Positions 1-10,100 of a stretch of DNA of 37,656 bases are shown piece by piece. Under the pieces are notes generated by a model. It was not told the origin of the DNA. It did not search any database and worked only from the letters and a program-made list of their open reading frames with translations. Position numbers and translations under genes: made by a program. The stretch covers positions 1 through 37,656 of IMG/VR virus record IMGVR_UViG_3300024054_000537. One strand, written 5' to 3'. Source of the stretch: a virus. The first letter of the stretch is position 1; every line of letters begins with the position of its first letter.

Positions 1-768
1 TTACATTTCCCAATTCTTGATAATCAGCTCCCGCCTCATTGTCCTCTTGTCAGCCCCTCCCACCGTATAAACCAGATCAACCTCCGTCACGCTGAAACCT
101 GTAAAAATCGCTCGGATATCTGGGTGATCATTGATGCTCAGAATCGCTTTGCCCTTGATCGTGCGCAAAAGGTCGGCCATGGCATGATATTGCTCAAGCG
201 GGAACGGGACGCCATAGCCCTCGGTCTGCCAATATGGCGGATCAAGATAGAACAGCGTACCAGGACGATCATATTTATTGATACAAGCCTGCCAGTCGAG
301 ATGCTCAATGCAGGTCCGAGCCAACCTGAGATGTGCGGCGGAGAGATCCTCCTCGATCCGGAGCAGATTAAGCCTGGGGGCAGAGGTGGCGGATGTGCCA
401 AAGGTCTGGCCGGACACCTTACCACCGAAAGCCAGCTTTTGCAGGTAATAGAACCTAGCCGCTCGCTGAATGTCGGTCAGAACCTGAGTCGGCGTATCAT
501 GCAGCCATTTATACATCTCACGGCTGATCAGTGCCCATTTGAATTGACGGATAAACTCCTCGAGGTGGTGTTGAACAACCCGATACAGGGTCACCAGCTC
601 AGAGTTGATGTCGTTGATGATTTCGCAATGGCTTGGGGCCTTGAGGAAGAAAATAGCGCCTGCACCGCAGAACGGCTCGCAGTAGCAGTCATGGGCTGGG
701 AACAGCGGCAGAATGGCATTGGCAAGGCGGCGTTTGCCGCCGATCCAGGGGATAATTGGCTTGGACAT
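1..768 (-). CDS. Orphan DNA adenine methylase (D12 class N6-MTase)
   Basis: The 255-residue protein transfers methyl groups from SAM to adenine N6 in DNA. The D12-class motifs are visible: PWIGGKRRL near residues 7-15, the SAM-binding EPFCGAGA at 31-38 and catalytic DPPY at 176-179. The length is normal for Dam-like enzymes and the gene is complete, with its stop at base 1. A strong AGGAGG Shine-Dalgarno lies 5 bases before the ATG. No restriction endonuclease gene adjoins it, so it is an orphan enzyme, probably protecting phage DNA from host restriction. It is the last gene beyond the tail cluster, the position of the DNA-modification gene mom in Mu. The target site cannot be read from sequence. 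Family call is confident; role is inferred. Confidence 0.93.
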   Translation of the reverse strand: MSKPIIPWIGGKRRLANAILPLFPAHDCYCEPFCGAGAIFFLKAPSHCEIINDINSELVTLYRVVQHHLEEFIRQFKWALISREMYKWLHDTPTQVLTDIQRAARFYYLQKLAFGGKVSGQTFGTSATSAPRLNLLRIEEDLSAAHLRLARTCIEHLDWQACINKYDRPGTLFYLDPPYWQTEGYGVPFPLEQYHAMADLLRTIKGKAILSINDHPDIRAIFTGFSVTEVDLVYTVGGADKRTMRRELIIKNWEM

Positions 769-850
769 GTAAACCTCCTAATGCAAAATGGCATTATGTA
801 TGGTAGGCTCGCCCGGCCGTGTACATGGCGGGGAAGCCTTGGCCTGGTTT

Positions 851-911
851 ACAGTGTCGATTTCACTGTAGCTGGGCGGCCGTGGTTGTGCTCCAACACA
901 GCCACGGCCGC
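851..911. other. Two hairpins between tail operon and methylase
   Basis: The 160-base gap between the last tail gene and the methylase holds two inverted repeats. One is a 15-bp stem at 876-890/897-911 (GCGGCCGTGG arm, one G-T pair) with a 6-base loop. The other is ACAGTG/CACTGT at 851-856/864-869. The large hairpin lies 18 bases past the stop of the 100-residue tail gene, as a terminator would, but no T-run follows it on the minus strand. It may attenuate read-through into the methylase; the small dyad could be an operator. No convincing promoter was found for the methylase. Confidence 0.5.
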
Positions 912-928
912 TTCCTTCTCTTGTTGTC

Positions 929-1231
929 CTACACCCCCATCAAATTGATCAAACTGTACCTCAATTCGGAAGTGATCTCTTCGCCGCCGCTATGCGTGGC
1001 CTTAATGGTCAGGTACCGGGCAGTCTTGCCGCCGGTGATGGTATTGTGCGACCCGGAGATCACAACTTCCCGTGCCGACACTGGCAGCTGAGTCCAATCG
1101 ATAATTGTCTCAGTCTCAGAGGCCATCAGCCGGTACTGCAACGTCTCTGGGTTGCCGGGTATCGGCAGTCCATTAGCGCCATCGAGCGTGAATTGGTGGT
1201 GAGAGGCTGACCCCTCGTTTACCTTGTCCAT
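929..1231 (-). CDS. Hypothetical small tail-region protein
   Basis: This 100-residue protein is not recognised. It is predicted to be mostly beta-strand (IIDWTQLPVSAREVVISG, ARYLTIKATHSGG) with no signal peptide, TM helix or cysteine pair. The start ATG at 1231 lies just past the stop of the preceding 137-residue gene, so it is the distal gene of the tail-fibre operon. It is followed by the hairpins at 851-911, suggesting the end of the late transcript or an attenuator. A role as a small fibre-associated or decoration protein is inferred only from position. Confidence 0.6.
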   Translation of the reverse strand: MDKVNEGSASHHQFTLDGANGLPIPGNPETLQYRLMASETETIIDWTQLPVSAREVVISGSHNTITGGKTARYLTIKATHSGGEEITSELRYSLINLMGV

Positions 1232-1233
1232 GA

Positions 1234-1647
1234 TTAAGCGTTCCCGGCGGTCAGCGTGCCGCTGGTAATCCGGATGATGCCACCAACAGTAAACGTCGTG
1301 CTGTTGAGCTGAATGTCTCCGCCCCCTCCATTGCCGGTAACTGAAGCGTCGCAGACAAATCCGTCATTGCTGTCCGTGATCCGCGCCCAGGTGGCTGGCC
1401 CCACGGCGGCGGCATTGGGGTCTTCTCTTGGCATCCCAGCCAACGTCAAAACACCGTTGACCACTGTGCCGCACGGGTCGCTCAGGACCACGGTGCCAAG
1501 TAATGTCTGGCTGGTGATAGCCGCCCCGGTGGCTGGCCTGGCCCCGTCATAAAATTGTATCTTGCCGCCAGTCGCTCCGGCGTCGATGGCATCGGCAACT
1601 GTTTGCACCCAAGCGTTTCTGATAGATGTCTTAACCCCGATTGTCAT
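1234..1647 (-). CDS. Hypothetical tail/structural protein
   Basis: A 137-residue protein with an N-terminal helical segment (SIRNAWVQTVADAIDAG) followed by beta-rich, Gly/Thr-rich sequence (GKIQFYDGARPATG, GGIIRITSGTLTAGNA). Similar small proteins with a KIQFYDG-type strand occur in tail-fibre clusters of prophages, but I cannot name a family with confidence. It lies 13 bases after the 922-residue fibre gene and 2 bases before the next gene, in one operon with both. It probably is a virion component of the distal tail. Confidence 0.6.
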   Translation of the reverse strand: MTIGVKTSIRNAWVQTVADAIDAGATGGKIQFYDGARPATGAAITSQTLLGTVVLSDPCGTVVNGVLTLAGMPREDPNAAAVGPATWARITDSNDGFVCDASVTGNGGGGDIQLNSTTFTVGGIIRITSGTLTAGNA

Positions 1648-1660
1648 AGTGAATCCCCCG

Positions 1661-4429
1661 CTAGTCTGTAGTTATTGTTATCTGCCCGGTTTTTGTTGAG
1701 AAGGAAATCCTGTAAATCCGCTCGCCAATAGCGACATTAATCAGTTGCAGATTGAGCGCCTCCATTGCTGCGGCAAGAGTAGCGTTACAGCCTGAATTGC
1801 CAACGCCATCGAGTATCGCCTCAATGGCAGCCGAAATGACACCGTCCACTCCTGATGCTCCAGCCAGGTTGACGTCGCAGGAAAGTGCAATATTAATGGC
1901 TCCACTATTTCCGGCACCGCCGCCACTTGTGTACGAAATCTCCCCCGCTGTGCATGAAACTCCGCCGCCGCACCCTATCTTGCCTAAAATCTCGGGTTCC
2001 ATGGGCGACAACGCGGCCGTGAAGACACCCTCGACAGCGGCGGATAAAACACTCACCGCCCCGATGTCCACTCCGCCAAAGCCAGCGGACTTCAATTGGC
2101 TATTCTGCGGGGCGTATCCTCCTTTCACCCAGGCCAACAGATTGGCGATGGTGGCATTTGAGAGATATCCAGTGGTGGTCATGCTAGTCTTGCGAATCTC
2201 CGCGACCCCTTGAAACTCCCAATAGTTACGCCAGCTATGCCGCGCCGAGGCGGTGCCGGTTGCGGTATCGCTGGAACCGTCGAGTGAGTATGAGTTGGCG
2301 TCAATAACCGTTATTGTCCAAGTACCCATCAACCCCGTCCGGGAGGCGGCCGCAATCTGCATCCGGTCGCCCGTAACCTTCCCGTGAGCTGGATGTGCCA
2401 CCACTACCGGCGTCGCGGCGCTGGTAGTGACTGCGGTGAGGGTTTCGGTCAAGCTGCCAGGCTTGTTGTTGGCGGTGCTGATATGAGGATGAGTGCAAAC
2501 GTAATTGATTGGCCTGCCCCCGTAGTAGCCGGTGACGCTTGCGGCCCTTTCATCACCGGCAGCATAGGCGGTGCTTGTCGCCCAGGCCGTGGCCTCTGCC
2601 TTGCCCAGATAAGCGGTAGCAAATGTAGATACGCTGCGGGTGGTATCGACAAAATTAGGGCTTGCCACTGACAGATCGTTGGCACCGATGCTCGTTGGGG
2701 TGGTGTTGTAAAATCCGCTGTACCCCTTCTTGGTATTGGCGGTCACCACGCCGTCAGCATCACCCTGGCTGCCGTTGGTCAAAAATCCATACCAGGCGTT
2801 GTATCGTGACGAAACAACCACATCAACAGGGTAGGCGATATAGGTCTGGCCGAGGGTAGAGTTTGGGAACGCCGGAGAGACGGTGAAGGTGGTGGCGGTA
2901 TTACTTGCCACGCTCCTGATCAGGCCAGCATCCGGGCCGCTGGTGATCTTGACCTTGTAGGTGCCATCGAGCGACCTGTCCCCGGTGGTGAGCGTGGTGG
3001 CCGAAACAATGGCCGTAGCGGTTGATCCCGCCAGTGCCGTCCCTGAAACGACGCTACTTGAGAGCGCAAATATGCCATAGTCGCCGCTATCCTGCCGCTT
3101 GCCGTCAGGTATCCAAAATAGATTATTGAGAATGTCCTCATACTGACCGGCAAACACATTGCTTGCGGCTCCACTCCCGGCAATAGCCCCGCCGAACTGC
3201 GGTGACACGGCGCCAGTAATTGGGACGGTGTTATTTTTCAAGGTTACACCGGACCACTTGGTGCCTTTCATCTGGATGATGCCAGCGGAACCAACACCGT
3301 CCGGAGATAGAGTGATCAGCCAGTGCGATATTTCCGACGGCGCATCGGAGGCTACGGAGATGGCGTTATTGTTGGTAGCGATCCACGACCCGCCGTTGCC
3401 CTGGGGGTTGGCCAGGGCTGACTCATAGACTCCGCCCTTGAGGTTGGCGCGTGTATAGGTGATCTTGCCCTCAATGTGATCGCGGGTCACCCCCATATCA
3501 AGGATATAGGTGTCCTCGATGTCGCCCACGCAATCAGCCAGGGCCATGGCCCCGGTCCGCTGAATCGGGTCGATGATCATGTTATTCTTTACTGAGACGG
3601 GGGGATTGCTGGACGTTGTAAAACCAATCCGGGCAAAAATGCTCCCTTCCAGTTTCCATCGTGAGAGCCTGTATAGACGGACATATCCGTCGATGTCGGA
3701 GTTGGTGATCTCCCTCCTTCCTGTAGTACCCTCGGTGGGAGCAACGTCAAAAAGGATATTATCGCCATAGCGATTGTCGTAGGCGTGAATACGATTAAGT
3801 ACGAAATCCTCGCTACCAGTCCAGCCAATACAATCGAAGAACACCTTGCCTCGCAGTCTGGTATAGACCCCGTTGGTGACACTCAGACTCTGACCCGCGC
3901 CTGGCCTGTACTGGACGGCGGTGAGGTGGCTTGGGTTCCCCAGGTCGGTGTATTTAGCATGGGTGATGAGCACATCACCGCAACCTCCCGACTCGATATA
4001 ACCGTTTGCCCCTCCAGCGTTGGAACGGAAGAGAACTGGACTGGCCTCGGTGCCATTCGCCGTGACATTGGCTGAGGTATGGGTGGACGAGGTTCCCTGC
4101 TTCCACTTATAGCTTGTGGTAGACGGCGAGACAGAAGCGGATGAGTCGAACTCAAGGGTTGATCCAGCCCCGAATGTTATCGGGACGTTACCAAGCGTCA
4201 TGTCTCCTCTTAGGGTGAGCTTGGCTCCGGCAGATAGCGTTATCGATCCTGCTGTTGCAGAAAGAGCAGATGTCCCCTCGGCTCCGCTGGTGCCTATGAT
4301 GGCATTGGACGAAATAGTAACATTGTGCGTGAGCGCAGAGATGCTATCCCCGTCCCCAGGAATACCGTTTGGGGTCCACGTTCCCGGAGCTGACCAATCA
4401 CCATCTGCAGCAGAAGCATACGTTGTCAT
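1661..4429 (-). CDS. Large tail fibre / adhesin with G8-like N-terminus and beta-helix
   Basis: The 922-residue protein starts with a G8-domain-like segment: DGDWSAPGTWTPNGIPGDGD near residues 8-27, then short strands (HNVTISSNAII, GSITLSAGAKLTLRGDM). G8 domains are carbohydrate-associated and found in surface adhesins. The next several hundred residues read as repeated short strands with Asn/Gly turns, as in right-handed beta-helix fibres. The C-terminal quarter has low-complexity Gly/Ser stretches (GGGAGNSGAINIALSC) and a short strand-rich tail. No signal peptide is present, fitting a cytoplasmically assembled phage fibre rather than a secreted adhesin. It sits distal to the kelch fibre, so the phage has two putative host-contact proteins. 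Fibre role inferred; the G8 assignment is by pattern. Confidence 0.72.
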   Translation of the reverse strand: MTTYASAADGDWSAPGTWTPNGIPGDGDSISALTHNVTISSNAIIGTSGAEGTSALSATAGSITLSAGAKLTLRGDMTLGNVPITFGAGSTLEFDSSASVSPSTTSYKWKQGTSSTHTSANVTANGTEASPVLFRSNAGGANGYIESGGCGDVLITHAKYTDLGNPSHLTAVQYRPGAGQSLSVTNGVYTRLRGKVFFDCIGWTGSEDFVLNRIHAYDNRYGDNILFDVAPTEGTTGRREITNSDIDGYVRLYRLSRWKLEGSIFARIGFTTSSNPPVSVKNNMIIDPIQRTGAMALADCVGDIEDTYILDMGVTRDHIEGKITYTRANLKGGVYESALANPQGNGGSWIATNNNAISVASDAPSEISHWLITLSPDGVGSAGIIQMKGTKWSGVTLKNNTVPITGAVSPQFGGAIAGSGAASNVFAGQYEDILNNLFWIPDGKRQDSGDYGIFALSSSVVSGTALAGSTATAIVSATTLTTGDRSLDGTYKVKITSGPDAGLIRSVASNTATTFTVSPAFPNSTLGQTYIAYPVDVVVSSRYNAWYGFLTNGSQGDADGVVTANTKKGYSGFYNTTPTSIGANDLSVASPNFVDTTRSVSTFATAYLGKAEATAWATSTAYAAGDERAASVTGYYGGRPINYVCTHPHISTANNKPGSLTETLTAVTTSAATPVVVAHPAHGKVTGDRMQIAAASRTGLMGTWTITVIDANSYSLDGSSDTATGTASARHSWRNYWEFQGVAEIRKTSMTTTGYLSNATIANLLAWVKGGYAPQNSQLKSAGFGGVDIGAVSVLSAAVEGVFTAALSPMEPEILGKIGCGGGVSCTAGEISYTSGGGAGNSGAINIALSCDVNLAGASGVDGVISAAIEAILDGVGNSGCNATLAAAMEALNLQLINVAIGERIYRISFSTKTGQITITTD

Positions 4430-4447
4430 TTTATTTCCTTACAGGTG

Positions 4448-4633
4448 TTATCCCTTAACCCCTGCCGCCTCGGCGGCGGTGATATAGGCAATCATCCCCT
4501 CTGCCAACTCCTTGGCCCGGGCTGGCGTCAACGGAGTGCCAGGACCGGCGTCCGGCTCATCGACCTGGCGCAGTACCTCAACGCCGTCTTTTATCAGGAT
4601 AAAACCATCTGCGATTAGCTCGTAGGTAACCAT
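4448..4633 (-). CDS. Small fibre-associated protein (possible fibre chaperone)
   Basis: A 61-residue ORF starting MVTYELIADGF. An upstream in-frame start exists, but the ATG at 4633 is chosen because it overlaps the stop of the kelch fibre gene (TAATG) and has GAGG ten bases before it. The N-terminal half resembles the short two-strand head of fibre-assembly or fibre-tip proteins (ELIADGFILIKDGVEVLRQ). The C-terminal half is one helix (PARAKELAEGMIAYITAAEA). Coupling to the fibre gene suggests a dedicated chaperone or cap. No named family is recognised. Confidence 0.65.
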   Translation of the reverse strand: MVTYELIADGFILIKDGVEVLRQVDEPDAGPGTPLTPARAKELAEGMIAYITAAEAAGVKG

Positions 4634-6204
4634 TAGGCTGCCCTCTTCCAGGTGTTGATTGTCTCGAGGATATAGGTTGTGGACAGGTCGGCAGTGCCGT
4701 TTGATCCGCCCACGGACATCACTCGTCCATCGGCCAAGGTGCCCACGGCAGCAGCGGCACAAGCCACCGGCAAGCTCTGGCGGGTCAGCCAGACATTGGC
4801 TGTTGGGTCATAGAGATAGCAGCTCGATAAAATAGCAGAACTGCTTGAGCCGCCAACCACCAACACCCGGCCATCAGCCAACCTGCCGCCGCCATGGTCG
4901 AACATGGCCACCGGTAATCCAGCCACGGCCGACCAGACATTGGTGGTTGGGTTGTAGACGTGGGCTGTAGCCACAGCCGTGGTGGTATAGCCACCGGTCA
5001 CCAAGACATTGCCATTGGCCAAGAGCACGGCTAGAGCATACCTCTTTGCCTCAGGGTGCGCGGCTTTGGCGGTCCAGACATTGGTTGTCGGGTCCCAGAT
5101 ATGGCATTCCGAGGTGTTGGCTGTGCCGTTGGTTGTGCCGCCCACCACCAACACCCGGCCATCGGCAAGCGTGCAGCAGGCCGCGCCTGCCTTGGCCGCC
5201 GAGGGATGGGATGCTTTGGCGGTCCAGGTGTTGGCGGTGGGGCTATACAGGTACGAGGAAGAAAAGTAGGCCGAGTCGCTTTCGCCGCAGGTCACGAACA
5301 CTGTGCCATCAAGCAGCCTGGCAATGCAGGCCCGGTACCTGGCCCCGGTGAGCGCGGCCTTCGCTGTCCAGTTTTCGGTGGCAGGATCAAAGATGTGGCA
5401 TTCAGCCGTAGCCGTAGACGTGTGGCCGCCTACCTGCAAGAACCGGCCATCAAGCAAACCCACCCCCATGGCGGCCGCTTTGGCCGTAGGGATGGATTTA
5501 TGCATTGCCCAGGCAATGGGCGCCGACGAGATACAGGCGTAATTCGCATCGGTGGTGATGCCGGTATAGTAGGGCTCGGTGGGGGATAGAGCCGTATCAC
5601 GGGAGCGTGCCGAACTTTTCCAGTTTGCCCCGTCACTGGTCAAGGCGACAGCTTCTCCGGCCAGTAAGACGAGGCCGTTTACGGTGATCGTGCCGGTGCC
5701 ATCATTTTTGACAACAATGGTCCAGCCGTTGCCTGCCAACGCCGCATCCGGCAAACCAAACGTCCAGGTGCCGGTGCATTTGAACATCCGGCCCTTGTCG
5801 GTGGTCAGCGCCGTGTAGGCCGAGGCCTTGGCAACGACGGTATTGTAGAGCGCCGTGACACCTGGGGTCAGTGACACCCAATTGCCGGTTCCTGACCCAA
5901 CCGGGTTGTCGCCGGTGACGTTTGTCCCCTTGCAGCGGTAGGTGTAGCCGTCCGACCCGGCGACGATATCCGGATAGTTGTACATGGCGCCATTATCATA
6001 CGGCGGCGCGGCCGAGATCCCGGCGTTGGCCACGGCGCTTTCGATGGCGGCCAGGTTGCTGTTGATGGCTTCACCCACCGCATTCAGCTCGCGGGCCAAG
6101 GCAGGCAAAGCGCCCATGAAGGCGTCGCCCCGGGTTGAGAAGTTGGCCGGGTCCTGCCGGGACGGCGGATCTGGCAATGTGGTGATTGGCGGGATGGTGT
6201 TCAT
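4633..6204 (-). CDS. Tail fibre with C-terminal kelch-type beta-propeller
   Basis: A 523-residue protein. Residues 1-65 are a helical attachment segment (RGDAFMGALPALARELNAV) of the kind found at the N-terminus of phage fibres. Residues 66-215 are a beta-rich linker with carbohydrate-binding-like strands (YPDIVAGSDGYTYRCKG). From about 240 to the end there are six kelch motifs, each with L-x-DG/NG-x-V-x-x-x-GG followed about 20 residues later by a conserved Trp (for example LADGRVLVVGG). Six motifs predict a closed six-bladed propeller, a good scaffold for glycan or receptor binding. The start overlaps the stop of the tail-tip gene (ATGA). Host-recognition role is inferred. Confidence 0.85.
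   Translation of the reverse strand: MNTIPPITTLPDPPSRQDPANFSTRGDAFMGALPALARELNAVGEAINSNLAAIESAVANAGISAAPPYDNGAMYNYPDIVAGSDGYTYRCKGTNVTGDNPVGSGTGNWVSLTPGVTALYNTVVAKASAYTALTTDKGRMFKCTGTWTFGLPDAALAGNGWTIVVKNDGTGTITVNGLVLLAGEAVALTSDGANWKSSARSRDTALSPTEPYYTGITTDANYACISSAPIAWAMHKSIPTAKAAAMGVGLLDGRFLQVGGHTSTATAECHIFDPATENWTAKAALTGARYRACIARLLDGTVFVTCGESDSAYFSSSYLYSPTANTWTAKASHPSAAKAGAACCTLADGRVLVVGGTTNGTANTSECHIWDPTTNVWTAKAAHPEAKRYALAVLLANGNVLVTGGYTTTAVATAHVYNPTTNVWSAVAGLPVAMFDHGGGRLADGRVLVVGGSSSSAILSSCYLYDPTANVWLTRQSLPVACAAAAVGTLADGRVMSVGGSNGTADLSTTYILETINTWKRAA
4650..5502 (-). repeat. Six kelch repeats within fibre gene
   Basis: Six imperfect repeats of about 48 codons encode the propeller blades. 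Each carries an LADGRVLVVGG-like strand pair and a Trp ending in NVW or NTW. The repeat units are similar at DNA level, so recombination could change blade number. Confidence 0.8.
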
Positions 6205-7103
6205 ATCAGGCCCTCGATTTCCAGGTTACAGTCGCTGACAACCGGGCCAGGGATGACGACCCCGAAGTCCCGGGCAAAGCCAAAGATCAGGAGCGGCTCA
6301 AACCCGCCCGAGTCGTTGTTATTGCAGTTCCACAGGGTTGGCTTGCTCCGCACCGAGGCAAGCAGCGCATAGGCGTCGTTGATATTGGCGTTGTCCATCT
6401 GCACAGGAACCGATGCCTTCTTGGCGTAGGCGCCTTGCGACAGGTAGGTGTTGCCAAACTCGTCCGTTGATTTGCGCGAGTAGTCCAATATCCCGGCCGA
6501 GACCCCGAAGCCTGTGTCGCCCAACTGTTTCTTTTCGCCAGCCACCAGCATGCCGCAGGCAGCCTGGCCGGTAAGCGGGTAGATGGTCACGCGGAACACA
6601 GCATATGGCAGCTTCCGCCAGCCGGACTCCACCAGGGCCGAGCGCACCGACAACCCGGTGACGAAATAGCTGTACCAATCAACGATGTCTTCTGTGTGCA
6701 GATCGACCAGGGATGACGTCAGCGCTTCGACCAAGTCGTTGCCGTAAAACTGCTCGATGGTGATCCGGCTGGCCACGACATTCATCAGGACCACGGTGTC
6801 GATCATGGCCCCGGACACGGTAGCGACAATGGACCCGCTGCTGGTGGATTGGGACGAGTTCATGGTGTCGAGCATGGCCCAGCGGTTGGTGGGCCCCAAG
6901 TCTTCCCAGGCCGCCTTGCTGGTGGCCGGGGCATTGCCCACATTGGGGCTGATCAACGACTTGTAGGTATGCACCGGGGTGGCGCTTGAGACCTTGACCA
7001 CGGATCCAACGTCATAGGTGGCGGTGGCGCTGTACTCGGACGCCGAGGCGTCAGGCAGGTTCGAGCCTTCAAGGGCGAGGGGTGATGGCTTGACCAGATA
7101 CAT
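6201..7103 (-). CDS. Putative distal tail / tail-tip protein
   Basis: A 300-residue protein directly after the tape measure (7103 is shared between the two genes) and coupled to the kelch fibre gene by an ATGA overlap. The N-terminus has a short beta module (YDVGSVVKVSSATPVHTYKS) like carbohydrate-binding or collar modules; PTNRWAMLDT near residue 71 is reminiscent of tail proteins of other phages. No protease, NlpC or hub motif is visible. In siphophages this position encodes the distal-tail or tip proteins, so a link between tube and fibres is likely. Function is inferred from synteny. Confidence 0.65.
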   Translation of the reverse strand: MYLVKPSPLALEGSNLPDASASEYSATATYDVGSVVKVSSATPVHTYKSLISPNVGNAPATSKAAWEDLGPTNRWAMLDTMNSSQSTSSGSIVATVSGAMIDTVVLMNVVASRITIEQFYGNDLVEALTSSLVDLHTEDIVDWYSYFVTGLSVRSALVESGWRKLPYAVFRVTIYPLTGQAACGMLVAGEKKQLGDTGFGVSAGILDYSRKSTDEFGNTYLSQGAYAKKASVPVQMDNANINDAYALLASVRSKPTLWNCNNNDSGGFEPLLIFGFARDFGVVIPGPVVSDCNLEIEGLI

Positions 7104-10100
7104 TACTGCGTCACCAAGTCAGCCACCGGCAGGCCGTTGATGTCCCAGCGCTGGTGGACTTTGAGCAGCGTATGGACGTGCAGGGCGATGGCCTTGGTGG
7201 CCGCTGTCAAGGCCTGGACCTCGGCCCGCAACGCCTTGGTATCGCCGTTTGATGCCGTGGCCCCTTTGAGGGAGGCAATGATGCCGCGCACATTGGCCGC
7301 CTCACTCTCGGTGAGGATATGCTCTTCCGGTTGCACGGTCAGGAATCCTTCATCGTTGCGGATGTTGGTGATCCTGCCGCCGGTATGGCCATAGGTCAGG
7401 CCCTTGGCAGAGGCAGCCAGTGCCCCGCCGATCAGGGACTGGATAAAGGCGAAGTCGCTGGCATAGCCGGATGCGGTGCCATTGACCTGCTTGCTCAAGG
7501 ACAGGAACTCACCGGCTGCCCGTTGCAGTTTTTCCATGGCCTCCGGGTCTCCGCTCTTTGACTGCTTGGCGTAGGTGGTCAGGTCGGAGCGCAAGAGGTC
7601 GTATTCCGCCTTGATCCCGAACGGGCTGGCCGCCGAGGTGAGTAGCTCCTTCTGGTACTCGGCCAAGGATTTCCGCTGGGACTCTGAGGCCTGTTCGATG
7701 GCGATCCGCTTGGCCTTCTCCAGATCGGTGTACTTCGCAAGATCGACGCCTGCCGCCTTGAGCTGCTCGGCGTAGTCGGCGAACTGCTGGTTGATGCCCC
7801 ACAGGCTCTTCTCGAACTCGGTCATGCCATGGGTGGCGATGATATCGGCGATGGGCGATTTGGCCTGTGCCTGCTCCTTTTGCAGCTCGGCCTTGAGGTC
7901 GCCGATGAGCAGGGCCCTGGCCTTCTCGAGACTGGTGTACTTCGCAAGATCAACCCCTGCCGCCTTGAGCTTGGCCGAGTAATTGTCGTATTGCGCGTTG
8001 ATGCCGCGCAGAGACCGCTCGTAGTCGGAGAGGCCATGGGTGGCGAGGATCTCGCTGATTGGGGCCATGGCCTGGTCGATGGCCCCGAAGAACTGCTGCA
8101 TGGTGGACAGATCGGCAGCGGAAAAATTTGCTGAGTCAATCTGGGCCTGGATGTTCTTTTGCAGATCAGCAGCGAGGTAGGAGTAAACCTTGTTGTCCTT
8201 CGTCAACGTCTTGGCGATGGAGGGCAGCACGGCCTTAATGGCCTTGCCCATGGCGGCGTCGAGCTTTTCGGCGTAGGCCGTGGCCACTTCGGTGATACCC
8301 TTTTGCTGATCCTCCCAGCGGCCATCGGCCATCACGGAGAAGTCCTGAGCCTCGACAGCCCGCAGGAACTGGTCGCGGACTGCGCCGGTCAGGCCATCGG
8401 CCACGCCTTTAACCTGGTCGGAAAACTTGCTTTGGAGCGAGGCGATGGTGTCAAGGTAGGTGCGGGTGGGCCTGGTGCCGTCGGCCTCAGCCCCTTTGCT
8501 TGTGGTAGTGAATCCGTTGTAGCGGCTGTAGCTCTTGTCAATGAAGCTGCTCAATTCGTCCAGGGTGAACGAGGGGGCGTCGCCACCGCCCAAGAGACCG
8601 CCGAGCTGTGACCCCAGCATGGAGCCGACAATGGTGCCGATCCCCGGCATGATCATTGAGCCGATGTAGGCACCTGCCGCCGATCCTGCCCCTGAAACGG
8701 CGGCGTGGGTGAAGTCTTGGCCGGAGAGGAGACTGGTGACAAAGGTGCCAATCCCGGCGGTGGACGCGCCAAAGGCGTTTGTGGACATCAGGTGCAGCGA
8801 GTCGGCGGCTCCATCAAATCCGTACTTGGCCAAGCCGATCTCAAGGCCGGTCTTTGCCGTGCCAAGGGCCGCGCCGTAGGCCCCGGGGTTGAACAACTCG
8901 GTTACCACGCCCAGGCCTGCAGAGGCATACTTGGCATATGAGGTGGTGCCGCCAAGCATGGTCCCGGCCATGGCCAAGTTGCCGCCCAACTGCGCCGACT
9001 GCGCTGAGGTCATCTGATCCTGGCCCATGATCCAGGTGGCCACCATCTGGACCACCATGCGCTCGAAGGACTTCTCAAACCCGGCCAGGCCGTTCTCACC
9101 GGTGGCCAGCCAGTCGGCCAGGGTGTCGGTCATCCGTTCTCCTGCATGCTCCCAGAGTTTGGCTACCTTGTCCGAGGTCTTCTTGTGTTTCTGCTCCGAC
9201 TCATACAGGGCTGCCAGTTCGGCGTCGGCTCTGGCCTTGAATTTCGCCTGCCACTGGTCGGCCTCATCGAATGACAACCGGCCAGCCTCCACCAGGGAGA
9301 CCAGCCTTTCTTCGAGGACGGCGCAGCTCTTTTCGATGTCGTAGACCTTGCGCTCATGCTCGGTCATGGCGCCGGTGGTGACGGCTTCGAGGTTTGATTG
9401 GTAATCCTTCCAGGCCTCGGTGCCTTTCTTGATCGCGTCCTCTTCTCGTTTTTTCCTCGCCCGGCTATAGTCTTCAAGCATGTCGAGCTGGTGCTTGAGA
9501 CGGTCTTCGTCATCCTTGAACTCTTTGTCCGCCTCACGTTTCCGGTCTTCGGCAAACTTCTTGCGCAGCTCGGCAAGATCACGCTGTTCTGCGGCATCGA
9601 GTGCCGCCAAATCGCTCAGTTCCTTTTGCGATGTTGCCTGGCCCTTATACTGTTCCTCCACCGCCTCCCGCTTGGCGTCATAACTTTTGGTAAGCTTGTC
9701 AATCTCGGCTGCCTCTCCGGAGAGGGTAGAAGCCATGGCGGCTTGGTAATCCTTCCATGTGGCGGTTAGTTCCTTAAGCGTCTTCACTCCCCTTACCGAG
9801 CCATCGGATAACGGCTTGACCGGGTCATCAGTCGGCTGGCGCAGGTAGTCGAGTTCTTCATTGAGGCTGACAAGCTCGGCCGCCAGGTCTTGAATTTGCT
9901 TTTTTGCCCCTTCCTTGAAGACCCCCAGCTCATAGGGAGAGTCCAATCTGCCAGCCGCATCGGCCATCTCCTTCTGGACCTCGCCGATGCGGCGTTTAAC
10001 GTCGTGTTCCAGGCCGGCAACCGTAACATGCCCGGCCCGGCCGGAGATGATATCCAGCAAGTGCGAAACGTTTTCGAGGCGATCCGCAAGAAGGCTGGTG

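Noticed and set aside
124-948. 274-codon + strand ORF
   Set aside because: Antisense to the methylase, whose motifs are unambiguous.
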